Part shown: positions 1 to 11,635 of the stretch, one piece after another
Layout of the letters: the number at the start of each line of letters is the position of its first letter
Numbering within the stretch: position 1 is the first letter of the stretch
Source: Gaertneriomyces semiglobifer
Lineage: Eukaryota; Chytridiomycota; Chytridiomycetes; Spizellomycetales; Spizellomycetaceae
DNA: 64,000 nt
Assembly (NCBI GenBank): GCA_025558075.1
Contig: JAHLKF010000015.1
Span: forward strand, 401,109-465,108
Direction: 5' to 3'
Made by a program: the position numbers and the translations under genes
Notes under the pieces: model-generated
Told to the model about the DNA's origin: nothing
Seen by the model: the letters and a program-made list of their open reading frames with translations, nothing else
Database searches by the model: none

Positions 1-2049
1 ACTTTCCGGAGCAAAATGCCGTGGCTGATGCTGTGACTCGTAAGGAAGGCGGAGGTCAAGTGGTCCGTGTCTCCAGCTTCACCAGCGTGAGGACGCAATA
101 CGAAGGTGTTGAATCCACGTTCCTTTCTCCACCAGTTCAACGTCGCCATGTTGGCGTACATGTAGTAGAGATAGTAAGAGTACGGCGGGTTCAAGGAAAT
201 GTCCCAAGACTTGGGGAACGGATACTTTTTATACGTTCTGCGCTCTGCCTTGCTCTCATCGTCCACACTGTCGAAACCGATGACACGTTGCAAGAACACG
301 TGGAGCTCAGGGTGAGAGGTAGGGTCCTTCGTGACTTCGAACAATGGCTCAAAGACGTTACGAACGATATCCTCGTAGTTTTTGACTTGTCCGGTACTCT
401 TGTAGAGGTTGTACAATCGGGGTACCTGGATTAACCACCTCACGTTGTGAGAGAAGAGTTTGTTGTTGATAATCCAGCGGGCGAGCTTGTCCCATTCGTC
501 GCGAGAACGACCATAAATTGAGATCCGGTACTCAGCCATCTGATACTTGCTCTGCTCCAAGTCTGAGAAAACCTCCTTGGTCAACTCGGCAAGGTAACGG
601 CCTTGGATGCGATTATCGGTCTTTAAGAAGATCTCCCGTAGACGTGACTCGCCGATAGGGTTGTACTTCAAGTTGAACTTGTCAAACCGGTGGAAGGAGT
701 CTTTGTGGGCGTGCATATCCAATGTGTCGATACTGAGATCGTAAGCAGTGAGGTGCAAACTCTCAAAGACCTGTTTCAACGTCAGATGCTGATTGTCACG
801 GAACGTCACAACTTCATCCTGGGATGTTTTAAGTTTATATTTGATAAAGCGGAGCAAATGCTTCTGGTTCATGCAAGAGGAGTGATGTACGTGGGTGTCG
901 ACTTTACGAACGTTGTAAAAGTCACGATGAGGCACGCGCTGTGGAATGGTCATATTTAGATGCGGTTCGTTGGCGTGGTGCTGCTCTAAAGGCGCGACTC
1001 TTACCTTGGAGTCTGCAAGTTCCTGGTACTCGTTCAATAAGACATACATTTGGAATTTGGATTCCAAGTACCTCAACCTTCGAAACGCAAAACTTTTCGT
1101 CGGTCCATCGGAAATGACATTCACGATATAATCCAGATCTTTGAAGTAATCCTTGATAGTGGGAAAGCTGACCAGACCATTCGAGTCGCTGTTCGCATCC
1201 TCAGGAGAAGTGTACACCTGGAACACACCGTCGTCCCGCATACCATAAGTACGAGAGTCCGCGCCAGGAATTTTGCACTTGGCAAAATGGAACTCGCCCG
1301 GTGGCTCAGAGCTGACTGGAACCTGCGGTTCCTGACCAGGTGGGTAACTCGGAGCCGGTGGGGCGGGGTAGATCTCCCATTCGTCAGCATCTTTGGGATT
1401 GTCACCGGCACATTGCAAACTGCTCATCATGTACTTCTTCCGGAGGTCCAAGCACTTCTGGAGCGTAACAAAGATGTTTTGCAATTCCTCACTAAGCTCC
1501 TCATCTATATTTTAAAGTTAGTCTACATTCGCCGAATCATGATGACCGAACCATACGCTACCTTTCATTTCGGCTCTTGAGTACTTTGCAACTACTTCGG
1601 CTGTTACAGGCGCACCCGCGTATTCAACCATTCTTTCCGCTAAACTCATCGAAGGAAGCCGCCGCAAATCTTCCAAAGTCTCCGCTCGTGAGTCATGAGG
1701 GGAGGATGAGAATGAGTTTTCGCGAGATAGCGAGTTGGCCAGAACACCAGGCGCGACTGAACGGTGGGCCCAGTACTTCGTGTCTTCGAGGGCAATGGAG
1801 CGGTCCGAATGATAGCCTAGTAAGTAACATTAGCAATTGTAGGCGATGTGAATGAAAAAGTAGCAGAAACTACTCACTGAAGTACGGATTCACGCCGTTA
1901 CGCCTACCGACCATCGGACTGATGGACGGGAGCTCCGAAGCACTGCTACTGATAGCTGACGCCGCACGAAGAGTAGGTGCTTCCGGCTTCGACAGGGTAG
2001 CGAACTGTTCATGTTCTTCCACCGGACTATCCGTAGGCGACGATGACAT
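1..2049 (-). CDS. AMD1: AMP deaminase, 5' part (3' end beyond window)
   Basis: Converts AMP to IMP in the purine nucleotide cycle. The minus-strand exons read continuously from an ATG at 2049 to the left edge, so the C-terminal part of the catalytic domain lies outside the window. Family-typical segments are visible: VDTHVHHSSCMNQKHLLRF (the first metal-binding His-X-His motif), HRFDKFNLKYNPIGESRLRE, and RDEWDKLARWI. Inferred introns lie near 1814-1877, 1509-1565 and 957-1001, each with GT-AG ends on the minus strand. The first 60 or so residues are Ser/Pro-rich and poorly conserved, as in other eukaryotic AMP deaminases. The catalytic Glu and later Asp residues cannot be checked here. Family assignment is firm; the exact exon ends are inferred. 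Confidence 0.93.
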
Positions 2050-2954
2050 TGGTATTAAGCGACTACCGATAAATTATAGGTAAAGATGGTAGGCGCTGGC
2101 TTCTCTGGTGTGAACGACGAGAGAAGCGATTAGAGTAACTGAGGGAAGCCAGGGGACGCAGTCCTTTTATTCCCCCTGTTTCTCCTTCAGTGCAAAATAT
2201 TTGTGTGATAACACTCCGGGGTTCCCTGTCCACCTAACACTACAATATTGTCGACATACTAAAATAATCGTGGCACTTGCAAAAATGTTGCGTGACTCGT
2301 ATGAGTTGGACGAAACACAGCAAACAAAGTTAACCAGGATAAACATCATCGTCACCAGCAGAAAAGTTGGAGGACGGTGCTGGATAGTCACATATCATTC
2401 ATAATTTCAAGTAATATCATACCATATGGTACATAATGATGCGTTGAACAGACCAGTGGTCGAGCCAAGCAAAAACAGGTTCCGCTTTCCGTTCCCATTC
2501 CCAGCTGCATGTAGATTCGCCAAACAGGCTCGCAACTTCCTATCCTCCAATCCTGATACTGATTTCCCCTGCCAGCACTCTTCTTCATGAGACGTTGAGA
2601 GTCTCACAAATGGAACACTTTTGCGCAGCTCCGACCAGAAACCACTCGATGTTATTGATAGAGTATGTAATTTATACGCGGGTTTTCACGCCAACGCGTT
2701 TTGCGTAGTCAGCGTCGGTGGCACAGTCGATTTTCTTTCGTAGAGGTTTTTGTTGGGTTCTTCCAGATGCAGCTCCTCTCTTCCTGCTCTTTTTCTTCAA
2801 GACTGTGACTGGATATCGCATCCTTAAACTACCTCGGGTTTCAGTCAATCCTCAACGTAAGTGACGGTTCCCGTCGGCCTTCGTTCGTCTTGTTGGTTAG
2901 AGTGCTTTTTGCGCGGAAGATATTGATTGCGTTCCTTGTTGTAGAAGAGCCAAA
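2050..2954. other. Intergenic: AMP deaminase / RPP1 divergent promoter region
   Basis: About 900 bp between the divergent AMP deaminase and P1 genes. Only short open frames occur, with no recognisable domain and no tRNA-like fold. It presumably holds both promoters and both 5' leaders. The last 200 bp before the P1 start are T-rich. Confidence 0.5.
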
Positions 2955-3502
2955 ATGTCTGCCCTTAGCACCCCCGAAGCTGCTTGCGTCTACGCCGCCC
3001 TCGCTCTTCACGACGATGGTGTCGAGATCACTGTAAGTTGAAAAGTACCTAGATGACATGATCCGAGTCTTAGGCATAGTCAGAAATCAGTTGGACGATG
3101 ATACGGCAGATGTTGCGTCTGTGGAACTGGGTTCAAGTTGGAAGAACAGCAGTTATTTACGGCTCCTTTTTTTTTAGGCTGAGAAGATCAACTCTTTGAT
3201 CTCTGCTGCCGGCATTGACGTTGAGCCCATCTGGGCCAACATCTTCGCCAAGGCTCTCGAGGGCAAGAACGTTGGTGACTTCCTCTTCAACGTTGGCTCT
3301 GCTGGTGCCGCCGCCCCCGCCGCTGGTGGTGCTGCCGCTGGTGGTGCCGCTGCTGAGGCCCCCAAGGAGGAGAAGAAGGAGGAGGCTAAGGAAGAGTCTG
3401 ACGACGACATGGGCTTCGGTAAGTCGCATTGGCGCCAGGTGAATATGTCTGGGTTGTTATTAATCTACTTGTCATTGTTATTTTCCAGGTCTCTTCGACT
3501 AA
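2955..3502 (+). CDS. RPP1: 60S acidic ribosomal protein P1
   Basis: Component of the ribosomal stalk (P0 with P1 and P2 dimers) that recruits elongation factors to the large subunit. Three exons are inferred: 2955-3032, 3178-3418 and 3489-3502. The N-terminal dimerisation domain starts [20 protein letters not shown]. An Ala/Gly/Pro-rich hinge (about residues 68-88) follows, then an acidic tail ending in [13 protein letters not shown], the conserved P-protein C-terminus that contacts elongation factors and ribotoxins. The final exon encodes only part of the GFGLFD tail. Length, near 110 aa, is normal. P1 rather than P2 is preferred from the STPE start and the [18 protein letters not shown] segment. 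Confidence 0.96.
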
Positions 3503-3605
3503 GCGCTTCCGATTGTATAATAATTACAATATATGACCTGGCCTCCTCACATATCTTGTCTCACTATCTTATCGGCTCTATAGTATTTGCTTCATCAGGT
3601 CCTTT

Positions 3606-5025
3606 TCACTCGGAAGCAATCCAGATGTTTGAAAGCATTTCGACGTTGATGTCTGGATTCATTGTCTCGGGTATGGTGGAGTAACAAGCTGCAGCGGGGT
3701 CTCCGCTGCCAGTTAGAGAGCCCAGCCAGTATTCATTTCCCACATAACTGTTACCATCCCAAGCGAAGGAGGCGACAAGCAGCATTCCCCGGTCGCATTC
3801 GTCCAAAGGATCAGCGGGGTTTCTCTTTGAGAACTCTATCCGAATCTGGTTTCCATTCAGCGATGAGAAAATGCCACCAGAATGGGTACCACCACATTCT
3901 GTCAGCGTGTCGGGAAAGTAACTAAAGTTTATCACACGCACGTGCGGTAATTTGTAAATCTCCAAAACATCCGCTGCGGCTTCTAAAAAGAGTTGAGGCT
4001 GAACTGGTGATACTTTCCACACCCCAAGTCCAAGGCCCACGACGTGAACGTAGGCTTTAGTGTGGGCTTCACGCGCGCGGTTATTCGCATCCAAGAGTAA
4101 CAACGACAGAGTAATCCCAATGCGATACCGGAAAGCTTCCGTATCGAGGAAGTAATCGCCGGATGCGCGCAGTGGCACATGAGAATCGAAGGTCCTGACT
4201 CTGCCAGATGGTGATGCTTGTTCGCGAATGAACTTTGCCCATAGTTCTCGCAATGCGTCGCTGGGTTTGAGAAGGTGTTGTCGTGCGCCGCGGCTTTCTT
4301 CGAGTTCCAGTTCTGACGAGTGACGTACAGTATACGTCCACTCCATCCGGTGAGGGATTTCGTACCGAGCTCCTACGAGGGCTGACACGATGCCGGTGTC
4401 GATGAAGGAACCGGGTAGGCCTGGCCGCGCAGCATTGAACCTGTCACCATTGTTGATGAAAATGGAAGGTGCAGAGATTCCTACCCGCCACAATGAGTCC
4501 GTCAGTGCTGACACTCGTCCGCATAACTGTGAACGTAAACTCACCCAGGAGAGCGGATATTATCATCTCATCATAGGTCAAATAGTCCACCATCTTGATC
4601 GCTCCTTCCCGTGCCTGACCTACCATCATCCAATCCCGACCCGGCGGCGTCGAACCATCTCTCAACACCGTGATATCATCAGCAGTGAAGAAGACAAGTG
4701 GACGTTTGCTAATGCATCTTTTAACCAGATCTTGCCAAACGGTTATACCTTGTGCCTTGTACACTTGCTGCTCAGTACTTGTCCCGTGTTTCTTTTTCAA
4801 TTCAATAAACTCTGTGATGAGATCTGGGAGAGATGGATGGACGAGAATACGCGCTCCTTGAAGGTGCTCCTCTAAGGACTTTGCGACGTCGGGTTGCTGT
4901 GATTTGGGAGACTGTTGGAGAATATGTTCCAGACGATTGGAAGTAGTGGGGAATGGGCGACGGTCATGAAATGCACGCGACCTGCCTAGGACAACCGCGA
5001 GCATAGGTGTGGCGTTCTCGGACAT
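3606..5025 (-). CDS. Conserved protein of unknown function, DUF4804-like
   Basis: Two exons, 4545-5025 and 3606-4480, are joined by a 64-nt GT-AG intron and give 451 aa. The C-terminal third carries a strongly patterned block, [14 protein letters not shown] followed by SGDPAAAC and ETMNPDIN, which I associate with the DUF4804 family of bacterial and eukaryotic microbial proteins. The N-terminal half has [16 protein letters not shown] and [25 protein letters not shown]. No signal peptide or membrane segment is evident. Function is not known to me. It converges on P1, with about 100 bp between stop codons. The family name is from memory and is the weakest part of this call; that this is a real gene is well supported by frame continuity across the intron. 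Confidence 0.75.
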
Positions 5026-5992
5026 TGCCCCCGTGTGTTTATTATGTGTTGATATCGGAACTTGTGCTGTGATAGCGCCTTCTTACTCGCACACGACTCT
5101 ATAATTTAATTTGTGGACATTTCTGCCAAAAGTTTTGAAGGTTTCGGAGCCAATCGAGATCGAAGAGACGCCACAACATTGAACGCAGCGTTCGCGGCTC
5201 AATCACACGCGCAGCTCCGCGGAGCACGGCGTAGTCCATCATCCATGGGCTCGGTCCATGGCGTGCGCACCGCCTCTGAAACAAATTTTAAACTCCGTCT
5301 TTTCCCACGCCCGTAATCACGTGACTGACCAATTGAGGCGTGGCGCTGGGAATTTCAACAACGCCGCGCCGAGGAACTGCTGCTCCTCATTTAATATACT
5401 CATAATGTCCATGATGATGGATGACCTGTTGATCATGGCCGGATATAAGGATAATAATGCAATGCGGCGTAACTGCCATGCAGGTAAGCACTTGAAGATG
5501 GGTGAAACATGCCAGTGGGGGTTTTGAACAGTGTTGTGAACAGCTTGACTGAACTCAGCGGTTATTTCTGTCGCTAGAGCCGGAAAGAAGAGAGAGAGCG
5601 CGAGAGACGGACTGAGAGAAGGAAAGAAAAAGAAAGAAAAGAAATAAACTCCGGCCGTTGTCCGGCTTGCGTTTCACAGACCATCCTCCGAAAGGAAACG
5701 CAAGGACAATACCATTGAGAGTTAAGTGTCGCCTGATAAGGTTTTCTTGGACACACAAGGCATACAAAGACACAGCAACTGGAGGCTCCTCCGTCTGCAC
5801 ATAAACGTCCGCGTCGCGCTTCGCTGCTCCTGAGCCTCACTGCTGACTTATAACAAGCCTATATACCGTCCATCGCCGAATCTCCACCACTGTCAAGGCG
5901 TAGCAACGAGATTATCTGCTGCTAGTTGGGATTTCCAGGAGGAGGCCACTAGCCTACACTCACCCTTTTGTCACAGCACCAAAGTACGATCT
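5026..5992. other. Intergenic between DUF4804-like and Frizzled-like genes
   Basis: About 970 bp between divergent genes. It includes a purine-rich GA tract around 5580-5645 (GAGAGAGAGCGCGAGAGA-like). Open frames here are short and carry no recognisable motif. A TATA-like element sits near the right end. Confidence 0.45.
5870..5875 (+). promoter_or_regulatory. Possible TATA element of the Frizzled-like gene
   Basis: TATATA lies about 118 bp upstream of the ATG at 5993 in an otherwise GC-balanced stretch. Position and sequence suit a core promoter. It is an unsupported single motif. Confidence 0.3.
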
Positions 5993-7964
5993 ATGCGTGC
6001 GCCATTCTTCCTTGCTGGCCAGGGACACTTGATCCTTGCTGCCCTACTTCCTTTCCTCGCTGGCACTCGCGCGCAAGACCCACCAGCGACGACATGCACA
6101 CCGTCGCCCTATGAAGGACTATGTCAGCGATATGGTGTGACGTACCCAATAGCATTATCAGAAGCTGCCGCGCAGGAAGTCGAACAGCGGTTCACCGATT
6201 CAGATTTCCAGCGGGCACTATTCGGACTTCAATTACGGGACTATGACTGCGGTACGATGTTGCAAAGCCTTGTGTGCGCCGATCTTTTCCCTAGGTGCAC
6301 CGCGGCTGCGGGCAGCGTTGGCACGCCCGAGCCAGTGTGCCGATCAAGCTGTGCTGCAACACGACAACGATGTGAACCTGTATTTCAGCGATTGAATGTT
6401 ACTTTACCACTGCCGAATTGTGACAGTTCCGTCGACCAGCTATACGGCCGAACAAAACCATACGTGGGGGATAATGTACAATGTACGCGAGCGGATGCTA
6501 ATCTAGCAGCACTTCCTCGAGGTATGCATCCGTGTTATTGTGCAGATAACTGGCGTTGTCTGATCTTGTGTTTGTGTCATCTGTGCCCACTCTTCCGCCC
6601 CACACAGAATGTCTCCCGCCATTCGTTCCCAACCCAGCCTTCCTTCCAAACACTACCGCCAAAGAACCAAACTTGTGCAACGGTCCATGCTGTGCACCGT
6701 GTCCAGTGGAAGAACTCCTTTTTCCACCTGGGGAATTCAATATGCAAGTCCGCACTCATCAGATAGTTCATCTCGTCTCCTTTATCGCGGCGTTATACGT
6801 TGTGGTTTCGTACTCTCTTTTGCCTGGACGTCGCGAACACCCCGCTGACATTGTGCTACACTTTGGGATCGCTGTCGTGATATGGATGTCTGTCAGTCTT
6901 TGGACTCTTCCGGATCTAAAGCGCATGCAGTGTGCGGACGCAGTAACGCAAAGCACAGCATCGAACAACTGGCTGTGTGCCGCTCAGAGCGTGTGGTTGA
7001 TGTATGGAGTCAATGCGACCGTATTATGGGCAGCGTTCATGATCTGGAACCTGTGAGTGCTTGCTCTGTGGTGGTAATCCATCCGCGATGACTGCTCACC
7101 AGTTGTTTTCTCTTCGTTGCAGCCATTTAACCATTGTTCACAAATCTAATCTCCTGGGCAAATACAAGCTAGTGGGAATCGTCATCTGTTGGGGAGTTCC
7201 TGTGATCCAAACCGCCATTCCGGTACTGATGAACGACATTACATCGTCAACTGGGGCAACGTGCTTCCCTTCACGTGATGGCGCCTTGAAGTACATGTTT
7301 GGATTTCATGGCGTTGTCATTCTGCCTGCATTTATCGCCAATATTTCGACGTTCGTACACATTGCACGGATCGCAGCTCGATCATCGACCAATGGCTCCA
7401 CGAACCGAACTTTTGACGACGACGAGTACGAGATGAACTCTCTCCGGAGCCAAACGCGCCCGAGAATCAGCAGACGCAGACAACTGCTGGAGATGGCTAG
7501 ATTGAATTGGAGGGCTTTGCTACTAGGGACCGTGTTTGTGGTGGTCTATATCACCTACCTGGTGAGTGCAGTAGCTGAATTGAGCGCCGCTGCTGAACCG
7601 TTATGCTGACTTGGGCGTTCCGCAGGTGATGTTTTTGTTGCTGACTGAAATCACCGAAAATATTGAACCAGCTACGACTCCGTGGGTGGGAGAGTTTCTT
7701 CTATGTCTCATCTCCAACACACTCCAAATTGGCTCTACGAACGCGCAAGCCGTTTGCGCAGGCCGTTTTTCTTCATTCCTCCCGTCCAGCGCTCTCATTA
7801 TTGCCGCTCACGTTGTGACGGGCTTAGTGGGAGTGTGGTATTTCGTCATTTTCGGGACGCAGCGGGCGTTATTGCGAGATTGGGGAATGAGGTTTACCAA
7901 GCATAGGAATGGTAGCAGTGACTCTTTACCGGTGATTCAAGACAGTAAATGGGGGAGCAGGTAA
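5993..7964 (+). CDS. Frizzled-like seven-transmembrane receptor with cysteine-rich domain
   Basis: Four exons are inferred (5993-6521, 6608-7052, 7123-7561, 7626-7964; 583 aa), each joined in frame at GT-AG introns. Order of parts: a signal peptide (about residues 1-27), then a cysteine-rich domain of Fz type with the hallmark spacing LVCADLFPRC, PVCRSSCAATRQRC and LPNC. A second Cys-rich linker (CNGPCCAPCPVEE) follows, then seven hydrophobic helices beginning HLVSFIAALYVVVSYSLL and ending AAHVVTGLVGVWYFVIFG. A conserved W in helix 2 (VIWMSVSLW) and the FLLLTEITENIE segment also fit the Frizzled/Smoothened fold. The short tail has TQRALLRDW just after helix 7, loosely like the KTxxxW Dishevelled-binding motif but not matching it. 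Ligand and partners are unknown; fungi lack canonical Wnt ligands. Confidence 0.88.
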
Positions 7965-8444
7965 CATTTTCTTTGCGATAGAGTCGCACATAGCATATAG
8001 CATATAGCATTAAGTAATCAAGTGTACATAGGCAAAGGCAACAATGTAGGCATGATAAGTAGAGGGAGTGATCTTCAGAAAGACCTGTGCACTATTGGAC
8101 TGGCGGGACCGGGGTATAACATGCACAGCCAAATGGTGTTGGACGGTACTCATAACGGTACATTCTCTAATCTCCATCCATTTATGTATCGGATGTTCAT
8201 GTATTGAAAGCACTCCCCTGGAGCTCCTGGAGCTGTCAAGAAAGGCTTGTTAAATTTTCAGGGGTTGGTGGCGGATCGCACTAATAATCGAGGCAGACCA
8301 GCGTCCCATACAACAGGCGCTCCTGACAGAAAACATATACAGCCAAGTCGACAGCTGTCTCAATAGATTCCTTGCGACGGAGGTTGTCTTGGCAGAAAGG
8401 AAGTAACCGCTTGTAGGGACTGATTCTCAGTACCTCCTATTTCG
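7965..8444. other. Intergenic upstream of Argonaute
   Basis: 480 bp between two same-strand genes. A short tandem of CATATAG lies near 7990-8008. Nothing else is recognised. A 5' non-coding exon of Argonaute is possible. Confidence 0.4.
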
Positions 8445-11400
8445 GTGTCTATTCCATTCTCTATGATGGCCCAACAGCAGTCATTGGCGTTGACCTCCTG
8501 GCGCTTTCCGCCGAGACCCAACATTGGTACCTCTGGAAGGCAAATCCAGGTCCGAGCCAACTTCTTCCCTATCACTTCGTTACCTGGGTCGAATTTGTAC
8601 CATTACGAAGTTGAGATCACCCCGGATGTTCCGCCAGCGAAAAATAGGAGAGTTTATCAACTCTGGGAAGACGAGCAATTGCTCAGTGGTGGCTTGAATG
8701 GTATTAGGCCGGTATTCGATGGCAGGAAGAATGTGTACGCTGCGAGAAAGCTGCCAATCGGCGATCAGGATTGCATTTACAACATCGATTTCTTCGATGA
8801 GGACGATTCTAAAAAGTGAGCAATCTTCCGCTGGGCTGCCGATGTGTTACTAGATAGCTGCTAATGTCCAAATAACAGACGTGGTCCCAAGAAGTTTGTG
8901 TTGTCCATCAAAAAGATTGCCGAAATTAATATGCAACGACTGGGAGCCTTCCTTGATGGACGCCTAGCAGATACTCCTCTTGATGCCATTGCTGCATTGG
9001 ATATCTTGCTGCGTCACCGGCCTTCCTTGACGTATACAACTATAGGACGTTGTTTCTACACTCCGGATTCCGCTGCAAGCATTGCCAATGGTGCCCAGTT
9101 GTGGCAGGGATTCCACCAAAGCATCAGGCCAACCCGTGGCCAGATGCTGATTAACTTGGATGTGTCGGCCACCGCTTTTTACCAACCAGGTCCAGTTGTT
9201 GAGATGGTTGCCAAAATTCTTGGCCGTCACAGCGCCGCGGATCTCCGGTCGCCTTTGACTGAGCGTGACCGTCAACGGGTCGAAAAAGCGCTCAGAGGAC
9301 TCAAGGTTGTTGTCACGCACCGCGGGCAGATTCGCCGCAAGTATCGTGTGTCCCGCGTGACCGCGACACCTGCAAGCCGGACCACATTCTCCGTGGAGGC
9401 AACAGGCGCGGACAACTCCGTTGCAGCCTACTTTCAGTCGAAGTATAACATGCAACTCTACTTTCCCCACTTGCCTTGTCTTGCCGTAGGAGACCCAGCT
9501 CGCGTGGTGTACTTACCATTGGAAGTATGTGAGGTCGTCCCCGGCCAGAGACACTTGCGGAAGCTCAACGAACGACAGGTATGTCCTTTTTCTTACAGCA
9601 ATCTAGCAGTTTTGCCTTGATATCTTACCTACTTTCTGTATGCATTTAGACTGCAGAGATGATCAAGTTTACTTGCCAACCGCCGCATGTTCGTTCCAAC
9701 AAAATCTCAGCAGGAATCACAATTCTTCAGCAACGGGATAACGATTATCTACGTGAATTCGGAGTACAGATTGGGCACGAGATGACTATTGTCAATGCCC
9801 GTGTTCTACCAGCGCCAGCGATTTCGTACCATCCTGCTTCGAAGGAGCCTGTGATTACTCCTCGTGAAGGAGCTTGGAACCTTCGGGATAAGATGGTCGC
9901 TCAAGGAGTTACTTTACGATCATGGGGTGTTATGGCTTTTGGCACTGAAAACGACTACCCCGTTGGAGCAATTCAGAAGTTCATTACTCTGTTGGTCCAG
10001 ACCTGTGAAGAATGCGGTGTATTTATTGCCAACAAGCAACCGCCAATTTCTTATACCAATCCGCATGGCAATGTTGAGAAGGCACTTATTGACGCATATA
10101 TGCTAGCTGGAAACTCTTTCAGCGAAAGACCCCAGTTGGTGGTTTGCATTCTCCCGAACACTGGTGTGCCGTTATATGCTGAAATCAAGCGAGTGTCTGA
10201 CACCGTTATCGGCGTGGCGACGCAATGTATTCAGGCGAAGCACATGTTTGCGGCTAAACGCCAATATTGTGCCAACGTGTGCTTGAAGCTGAACGTGAAG
10301 TTGGGCGGAATGAACAGCTTCTTGAGCAACACCCAGCTACCGTTTGTTAGCGAGCGCCCTACCATCATCTTTGGCGCTGATGTCACACATCCTGCCCCTG
10401 GATCCGCTTCGAACCAGTCCATTGCGGCAGTTGTAGGTTCGCTGGACGCTCAGTGCTCACGTTTCGCAGCATCGATCCGTGTGCAAAAGGGCCGTATGGA
10501 GATCATTCAGGACTTGAGCAGTATGGTTATCGAACTCCTTAAGTCATTTTACCAGAGCTGCGGAGCAAAACCAGACCGGATTGTATTTTACCGCGATGGT
10601 GTGAGCGAGGGGCAATTTGCAGAGGTGCTGCGGAGCGAAGTGGAAGCAATCAGGAGAGCCTGCATTGCTCTCGAGCCGGGGTACCGGCCAACAGTGACTT
10701 TCGTCATTGTACAGAAGAGGCATCATGCTCGCTTCTTCCCTATTCGGAAAGAAGATTCGGACAAGAGCGGTAACGTGTTACCCGGTACCGTCATTGAGAC
10801 CGGAATCACTCATCCCAGTGGTTCGTATCTGCCGCTCGTTTGTTTTATGGATCATCGACTGAATTCATGCACTTTTTGTAGAGTTCGACTTTTACTTGTG
10901 TTCTCATCCTGGACTGCAGGGTACCTCCAAACCCACGCACTACCACGTCTTGCACGACGAAAACCGTTTCACCTCCGACGCGCTTCAGGAATTGACCTAC
11001 CGTCTTTGCTATTTGTACTGTCGCGCTACTCGTAGTGTGAGTGTTTGTCCTCCAGCCTATTACGCCCACTTGGTTGCTGCCCGTGCTCGTTTCCACGTTA
11101 CTGGTGAACGTGACACCTGGTCAAGCACAGGAACTGAAAATGGTTTCGGGAGTGGTAGTGAGACAAGCATTCACAACAGCCCTGGAGGTGGCTACCATGC
11201 TGGACCAGGCGGTATACCCCCGGTCATGATGACTCCCGGTGCCATTGGCGGCATGGTCGGTGTCAAGACAGAGATCAAGGCGGAAGTGGGCGACACAGTC
11301 ATTCCTCTTGCCAGTGGCAAAGCTGCCAAAAGACGCAGCCAAATGGATCTGAGCGCTGCTGCAGGGCTTGTGTCGCCGCCAGCACAAAAAGTGCTTACGT

Positions 11401-11447
11401 ATGGGACTGTAAAGCCCGAGCTGCAGAAAGTGATGTATTTTATGTGA
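8445..11447 (+). CDS. AGO1: Argonaute (eukaryotic AGO clade)
   Basis: Small-RNA-guided effector of RNA interference. Four exons are inferred: 8445-8815, 8879-9578, 9650-10820 and 10882-11447 (935 aa). The N domain starts near [18 protein letters not shown]. The PAZ region includes [16 protein letters not shown] near residue 305, and the MID region has [19 protein letters not shown]. In PIWI the full DEDH catalytic tetrad is present: Asp601 (GADVTHP), Glu641 (GRMEIIQDL), Asp673 ([10 protein letters not shown]) and His810 (PPAYYAHL). Slicer activity is therefore expected. The tail after PIWI is Gly/Pro-rich and longer than in animal AGO proteins. The intron at 10821-10881 has an unusual GTTCGT donor but restores the conserved EFDFYLCSH block exactly. 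An alternative start lies at 8463. Confidence 0.95.
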
Positions 11448-11635
11448 TTTCGTGCGAGTTGTTTGGCGCAGGATGTATTTACAGCGTATCAGGATAGGCT
11501 CTTGTGTTTATGGACATAGCACTAGGCAAAATCTGTGTATAGGCGTATAAAGTCTGTTCGGTTTGTATTTAGACCCATCATCGATTTATTGTTCACATTG
11601 AGGATACATACGTACAAGCGGTCAGCAAACCGCTG

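Noticed and set aside
4390..4875. 161-codon plus-strand open frame
   Set aside because: Antisense to both exons of the DUF4804-like gene and crosses its intron.
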